Source: JBNPEO01 sp050490315 (GTDB lineage: Bacteria; Actinomycetota; Actinomycetes; Actinomycetales; Micrococcaceae). From it: 64,000 nucleotides of DNA. This document shows, in pieces, positions 60,018 through 64,000 of the stretch (the stretch's first letter is position 1; every line of letters begins with the position of its first letter). The stretch spans positions 310,001 through 374,000 of the forward strand of contig NZ_JBNPEO010000003.1 in NCBI RefSeq assembly GCF_050490315.1. Direction: 5' to 3'. The translations under genes were made by a program, and so were the position numbers. The notes under the pieces were generated by a model. The model saw only the letters and a list, made by a program, of their open reading frames with translations. It did no database searches and had not been told where the DNA came from.

Positions 60018-62687
60018 GTGACAGACGAACTGATTGTTGAACGGCTCATTGGGCGCTTTGCCTTGGTGCAAGGTGTGGTGGATTGTCTGCTGGATCCCTC
60101 AGGACCCGGTGTCCTGCTGTTGGGTGACGCCGGGATGGGCAAGACGGCTCTGATGCACCAAGTATTAGAGGAGCTGGGCGGGCGGGTGCGGCCCTATCAA
60201 ATCAACGCTGGACCTTCGCTGGCGCGGGTTCCGTATGCTGCTCTGGCCCCATTGCTGATGGAGCTCACGCCGGAACAAATTGACCAGCCAATCGCAGTCT
60301 TTGATGCACTCTCAGTTCAATTTAGCCCCGATCGCCGGACCGGCGCTGTTCCGGCCCTTCTTGTGGTTGAGGATGGACAGTATCTGGATGAAAACAGCGT
60401 GGCTTTGGTGACGCAATTGATGGTGGCCGAGGTGGTTCGTGTTGTTTTCCTATGCCGTACCTTTCCCGCGCCACCAGCTGAACTATTGACTATGTGGTCT
60501 GAGGGTCTTCTGGAGCGTTTTGAGGTCTTGCCTTTGGAACCTGATGAGGCTGTAGAAATGTGCCAGGAAGTTCTCGGTGCACCGGTTGTTTCATCCACAG
60601 TCGCAGTTCTGCTCCGTCAATCCAGTGGAAACCCAATGCTTCTGCGGGAACTACTGCTGCAGGGGCGTCAGAGCGGCCAGCTTGTCCAAGGCAACAACTC
60701 GTGGATCCTTAATGCCCCAGTCCAGGCCGCGGGTTCAGGACTCATGGACATTGTGCGGCAGCAAGTGCTGGGCCTTGACGAAAGCGATCGGCAGACCCTA
60801 GAGACCGTGGCTTTGGCTGAAAGTTTGCCGCTGGACACTCTGGTGACGCTCTGTGACAACAACTCCATTGATCATCTTCAGGAGCTCGGTTTTATCCACG
60901 TCGCGGAGGATCACAAACGGCACGTTCGTTTGGTCAAACCCCTAGTTGCCGAAATTCTGCGTCAACTGGTGCCAAAAGCCCGAGGCATGGCCATCCGGCA
61001 TCGGATTCTTGCAGCTTTGGACGGAAACCCCGAAACCATGGACGGGCTCCTGAGATTTGTGCTGTGGTCCCTAGAAACCGGCGCACCTGTTGAAGAGGAG
61101 ACCATTCTTCATGCTGCACGTTTAGCGAACCGTCTCTACCTGCCGGGCCAAGTGGAGCAGCTGGCATTGGCTATCCACTCGGCGAAATATCGCTGTGAAG
61201 CCGCGGTAGAGCTGGCACGGGCCAGGTATTACAGCGGGGACTATCGTGCGGCCAACAGCGCCCTGAACTACGTAATAGATGAGGCGGAGGATCCGCTGAC
61301 CCTGCGGCAAGCATCCCTTCTGGCCGCGCAGTTGGCAGCCAGCCGTGGCGCGGGTTCTGCCGGTGTAACTCTTGTAGCTCGTGCCTGGAATGTTGCCTTG
61401 CAACGCCTAGCTGCCGTTGGGACGCTCTCGGCCCAAAAAGTTGCAGTCGAGCAAGATGCGGCCCGGCTTCTTTGCCTCTCGGCGAGTCATGCCGATGGTC
61501 GCTACGGTGACGTCCAGTCTGAGCTCGCCGCACTATGGGAGCATTCGGAATTGCTGGAAAATCGTATCCAGGCCGGGCTCTTGCTCAGTGAATCCTTAGC
61601 GCTGACTGGTCAAGCATCAACAGCCTTAGGAATCCTTGACTCGGTGGCCACGTTGCTCAGTACTGACGTTACCGAACACCACTACTACCGGCCGGAACTG
61701 ATACGTATCCAGCTCGCGGCGTTACATCAAGCGGGCGAGTATCAGGTTCTAGAGGACTATGTTGGCCATCGCATCGTAGAAGCCGAAAATTCGCTCTTGT
61801 ATATGGGCAGTCTCTTGCAATTTGCGGTGGGAGCGGCCGAATTGAACCGCGGAGCCCTCATCCAAGCACTTCCGCACTTGATCCAGAGCGTTGAAATGCT
61901 GCGCTTAAGAGACGTTCGTGGACTGCTGCCAGAAGCGTTGGCTACGGTGGCCTATGCCGCTCACTTGGTCGGCAGGAATGACCTGGCAGTCAGTTATCTA
62001 GCTCAGGCCAAGGCTCAGCCTTTGGTGGGCAGGGAACTCTCTCTAGTGGCCCGCGCCAGACTGATTAGCCTACAGAATGAGATGAGTAATGCTCGCCTTC
62101 CACTGTCCCAGCTAGTGTTGTTGGCCGACGAAGCCGCAGCGGCAGGCGCCAGAAGTGCCGAGCTGGAGGTGCTTTATTCGGCCGTCCGGCACGGCGAAGC
62201 GTCCCTCGTGTTACGTCTGGCATCCGTAGCCGAAAAATGTGAAGGCCGTAGTGCGGCTTTTGTTCTCGAATTCTGCCGAGCAATTGTGGTCAAAGACGCA
62301 GTCAAGCTCACCGATCTGAGCGAATTGGCCGCCCGCGAAGGCCAGTACCTGGCTGCGGCTGACTGTGCAGCTCAAGCGGTAAAGATCTTGGATTCTCGTG
62401 GCGATCAAGCACGTAGATTCGGGGCCCAGCGACTTTACAAGCGACGCATTGCTGCCCTGACTACCGGCGGTGTATTAAGGGAGCCCAATAGCCCCGACCT
62501 TGGCAAACTGACTCGACGAGAGCAGGAGATTGCCACGCTGGTTCAGTCCGGCTGCAGCAATCGAGAAATTGCCCTGCAGCTTTCTGTATCGCTGAGGACC
62601 ATTGAGGGGCATCTGTACCGGATTTTTGCGAAGCTGGGAATTAGCCGCCGCGACGATCTTGCTGGGCGGATCAGCGTCTATCTCTAA
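60018..62687 (+). CDS. LAL-type LuxR regulator 4
   Basis: An 889-residue paralogue and the most canonical of the four. Walker A is GDAGMGKT (36-43) and Walker B PALLVVEDGQYLD (112-124, Glu118-Asp119). The motif SSGNPMLLRELLL follows in the helical/winged region, and the HTH is KLTRREQEIATLVQSG then CSNREIALQLSVSLRTIEGHLYRIFAKLGI. GTG 60018 begins two bases after the previous stop. No linked catabolic or transport operon is seen nearby, unlike malT-type regulators. The ligand, presumably sensed by the helical repeats, is unknown. Confidence 0.91.
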   Translation: MTDELIVERLIGRFALVQGVVDCLLDPSGPGVLLLGDAGMGKTALMHQVLEELGGRVRPYQINAGPSLARVPYAALAPLLMELTPEQIDQPIAVFDALSVQFSPDRRTGAVPALLVVEDGQYLDENSVALVTQLMVAEVVRVVFLCRTFPAPPAELLTMWSEGLLERFEVLPLEPDEAVEMCQEVLGAPVVSSTVAVLLRQSSGNPMLLRELLLQGRQSGQLVQGNNSWILNAPVQAAGSGLMDIVRQQVLGLDESDRQTLETVALAESLPLDTLVTLCDNNSIDHLQELGFIHVAEDHKRHVRLVKPLVAEILRQLVPKARGMAIRHRILAALDGNPETMDGLLRFVLWSLETGAPVEEETILHAARLANRLYLPGQVEQLALAIHSAKYRCEAAVELARARYYSGDYRAANSALNYVIDEAEDPLTLRQASLLAAQLAASRGAGSAGVTLVARAWNVALQRLAAVGTLSAQKVAVEQDAARLLCLSASHADGRYGDVQSELAALWEHSELLENRIQAGLLLSESLALTGQASTALGILDSVATLLSTDVTEHHYYRPELIRIQLAALHQAGEYQVLEDYVGHRIVEAENSLLYMGSLLQFAVGAAELNRGALIQALPHLIQSVEMLRLRDVRGLLPEALATVAYAAHLVGRNDLAVSYLAQAKAQPLVGRELSLVARARLISLQNEMSNARLPLSQLVLLADEAAAAGARSAELEVLYSAVRHGEASLVLRLASVAEKCEGRSAAFVLEFCRAIVVKDAVKLTDLSELAAREGQYLAAADCAAQAVKILDSRGDQARRFGAQRLYKRRIAALTTGGVLREPNSPDLGKLTRREQEIATLVQSGCSNREIALQLSVSLRTIEGHLYRIFAKLGISRRDDLAGRISVYL

Positions 62688-63108
62688 ACACGTTGTTCTG
62701 AGACGGTACCAGTGACGCTGGTGGGTGCCACAGGTACCCAAGGTGGAAGGTGATCCTAAGTACTCGTCAGTGACGTGCGGGCTCTGGAGCGCAAAAACGG
62801 GTAGGGCATACTCGTGTTTTGGATGAGGCGTCCCTCTAGCTTTGAGGTATCGGATAGGGAACGCCGTGCCGAGGATGGGGTACCCATCCGAACTGGCTGC
62901 CGTTGATTGGCGGACTCCCGGTTGCAACCGGGAGGAACAAGGACGGGGTCGGTGGTGAATAAGCCTTTGAGACCGAGGCTTCCCCCAGTCACCACCGGCC
63001 CCCCAGTTTTCTCAGTTTTTGTTCGTTGCTCTCATCAAGGCGGAGGGAAGGAAACCTTCTTATCGCGGCCTTTTGTGTCAGCTGAATCCGAGGAAGGGAT
63101 CCGTAGGG
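62688..63108 (+). promoter_or_regulatory. Non-coding region with perfect 20-bp palindrome (62915-62934)
   Basis: No gene is supported in these 421 bases. CTCCCGGTTGCAACCGGGAG at 62915-62934 is perfectly self-complementary and looks like an operator. GGCGTCCCT and AGGGAACGCC around 62827-62862 form an inverted repeat with one bulged base and may end the regulator 4 transcript. AGTACTC at 62759-62765 also occurs before regulator 3. The region presumably drives the small LuxR gene that follows. Confidence 0.5.
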
Positions 63109-63522
63109 GTGGATAAGGCAACCAAGGATACGCTTTCTCTGTTGCTCGCCGACCGCCGGATTTGGCTGCTGGCGGCGCCTCGTACAGACCACCCGATCTC
63201 GCCAGAGCTGATGGAACTAATTGTTGCTGGCGAACTGACCGTGGTGAATTTTGACGATCTCAACCCGCAGGGCAGCAGTGACTCGCACAATGTTTCGGAA
63301 GGTGACGTTACTAGGCTCTCGCATCGCGAACGCGAAGTGGCCACCTTGGTGGTGCAAGGTCTCAGTAGTGCCGAAGTGGCACTGGCTCTGGATATTGCTG
63401 TGAACACGGTGAACGCCCATCTGCAACGAGCCTATAGAAAACTAGGAGTCTGTTGCCGGCAGGAGCTGGCTCTTTTGTGGGCAAGTGCTCCGCTTACTTC
63501 AATCCGCGAAGCTCAACGGTGA
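63109..63522 (+). CDS. Small LuxR-type HTH protein
   Basis: The protein of 137 residues has an N-terminal domain of about 65 residues that I do not recognise (DTLSLLLADRRIWLLAAPR, VAGELTVVNFDDLNPQ). It is followed by a LuxR HTH, RLSHREREVATLVVQG then LSSAEVALALDIAVNTVNAHLQRAYRKLGV. It has no ATPase domain and no typical receiver or autoinducer domain. Its HTH recognition segment (NTVNAHLQRAYRKL) differs from the TVEGHLYR form shared by the four large neighbours. GTG 63109 with AGGAAGGGA upstream is chosen over the TTG at 63019. Confidence 0.8.
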   Translation: MDKATKDTLSLLLADRRIWLLAAPRTDHPISPELMELIVAGELTVVNFDDLNPQGSSDSHNVSEGDVTRLSHREREVATLVVQGLSSAEVALALDIAVNTVNAHLQRAYRKLGVCCRQELALLWASAPLTSIREAQR

Positions 63523-63606
63523 GTGAGGCAACCAGCCGAGGACAAGTGGGACAATAGGAAGGCATACCGGCGGCCGACCGGATGCCGTCCACAAGGAGCA
63601 GGTTTT

Positions 63607-64000
63607 TTGAGCACCGTTACACCACCGCCGTCTGTCCGAACCGCTACGGGTGAGCTAGATGATGCCGAGGCGTTGAGAATCCGCAACGACTTCCCCATTC
63701 TGGATCAGGAAGTTAACGGATTCCCTCTGGTCTATCTGGACTCCGGGGCAACCTCGCAGAACCCCCTGAGTGTGCTCGAAGCCGAGCAGGAGTTCTACGA
63801 ACAGCGCAATGCGGCAGTCCACCGTGGTGCACACGAACTAGCCGTACACGCCACTGACGCTTTTGAGTCTGCCCGCGCCACGGTTGCCGCTTTTGTGGGT
63901 GCCCGTGAAGAAGAGATCGTGTGGACAGCCAACGCCACAGCTGGCCTGAACCTCTTGGCCTACTCATTCTCCAACGCTTCCACCGGTCTTGTTCCTGCCG
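63607..64000 (+). CDS. sufS: Cysteine desulfurase SufS (N-terminal part, cut by window edge)
   Basis: This PLP enzyme mobilises sulfur from cysteine for iron-sulfur cluster assembly. The 131 visible residues show LRIRNDFPILDQEVNGFPLVYLDSGATSQNPLSVLEA, the NAAVHRGAHELAVHATDAFE stretch and EEIVWTANATAGLNLLAYS, all typical of the SufS/CsdA class. The PLP lysine and catalytic cysteine lie beyond the window. A TTG start at 63607 follows AAGGAG. It is 84 bases after the small LuxR gene. Confidence 0.95.
   Translation, partial: MSTVTPPPSVRTATGELDDAEALRIRNDFPILDQEVNGFPLVYLDSGATSQNPLSVLEAEQEFYEQRNAAVHRGAHELAVHATDAFESARATVAAFVGAREEEIVWTANATAGLNLLAYSFSNASTGLVPA

Noticed and set aside
62756..62995. 79-codon minus-strand frame in the gap before the small LuxR gene
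   Set aside because: No family match and no ribosome binding site, and it spans the perfect palindrome.

Overview
The window looks like a chromosomal segment of a high-GC Gram-positive actinomycete, most likely Arthrobacter or a near relative in the Micrococcaceae. Pointers are a WhiB regulator, a GlpX-type fructose bisphosphatase, an Rpf resuscitation factor with DUF348/G5 repeats, DUF3499, DUF5719, DUF4245, TIGR03089 and TIGR01906 proteins, an actinobacterial protein O-mannosyltransferase beside rsmI, frequent GTG/TTG starts, and 4-base stop/start overlaps. No prophage, insertion sequence, CRISPR array or rRNA operon was seen. Most genes are conserved housekeeping genes. The one clearly accessory-looking block is the LuxR region at about 51.5-63.5 kb.

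1-6.4 kb: a tetR/efflux pair (DHA2 transporter cut by the left edge), fumC, a beta carbonic anhydrase and a DUF4245 membrane protein on the minus strand; glpX on the plus strand. 6.4-12.3 kb: a tight minus-strand run purK-purE-LCP-manA-femX-like, joining purine synthesis with cell-wall assembly. 12.4-22.6 kb: gtrA, a TIGR03089 protein, whiB behind a near-perfect palindrome, a large GT2 membrane glycosyltransferase, DUF5719, a degenerate metallopeptidase, DUF3499, Trm112 and ahcY. 22.6-28.5 kb: two tandem L,D-transpeptidases, divergent RDD and SpoIIM-family membrane proteins and a TIGR01906 membrane protein. 28.5-34.9 kb: a FadD-type ligase, protein O-mannosyltransferase, rsmI and a gabD-like dehydrogenase. 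34.9-39.8 kb: a MoxR / DUF58 / transglutaminase operon. 39.9-51.5 kb: tatD, rpf, rsmA, ispE, an Uup-like ABC-F ATPase, a TetR regulator, tRNA-Gln, glmU, prs, rplY (ctc) and pth.

51.5-63.5 kb: four consecutive large LuxR-type ATPase regulators (LAL/MalT-like STAND proteins of 889-939 residues), followed by a small LuxR-HTH protein, lie between pth and sufS. They share one architecture, but each has its own deviations. The second lacks the Walker A lysine, the third has Asp-Asn at Walker B, and the first ends abruptly in its HTH where the second begins in another frame. Perfect palindromes or hairpins lie before the third and fifth genes. No obvious target operon lies beside them. This array is the best candidate for an undescribed regulatory system. 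The window ends inside sufS.

Start sites were chosen from ribosome binding sites, overlaps and family alignment by eye. No database search was possible, so family names rest on recognised motifs.
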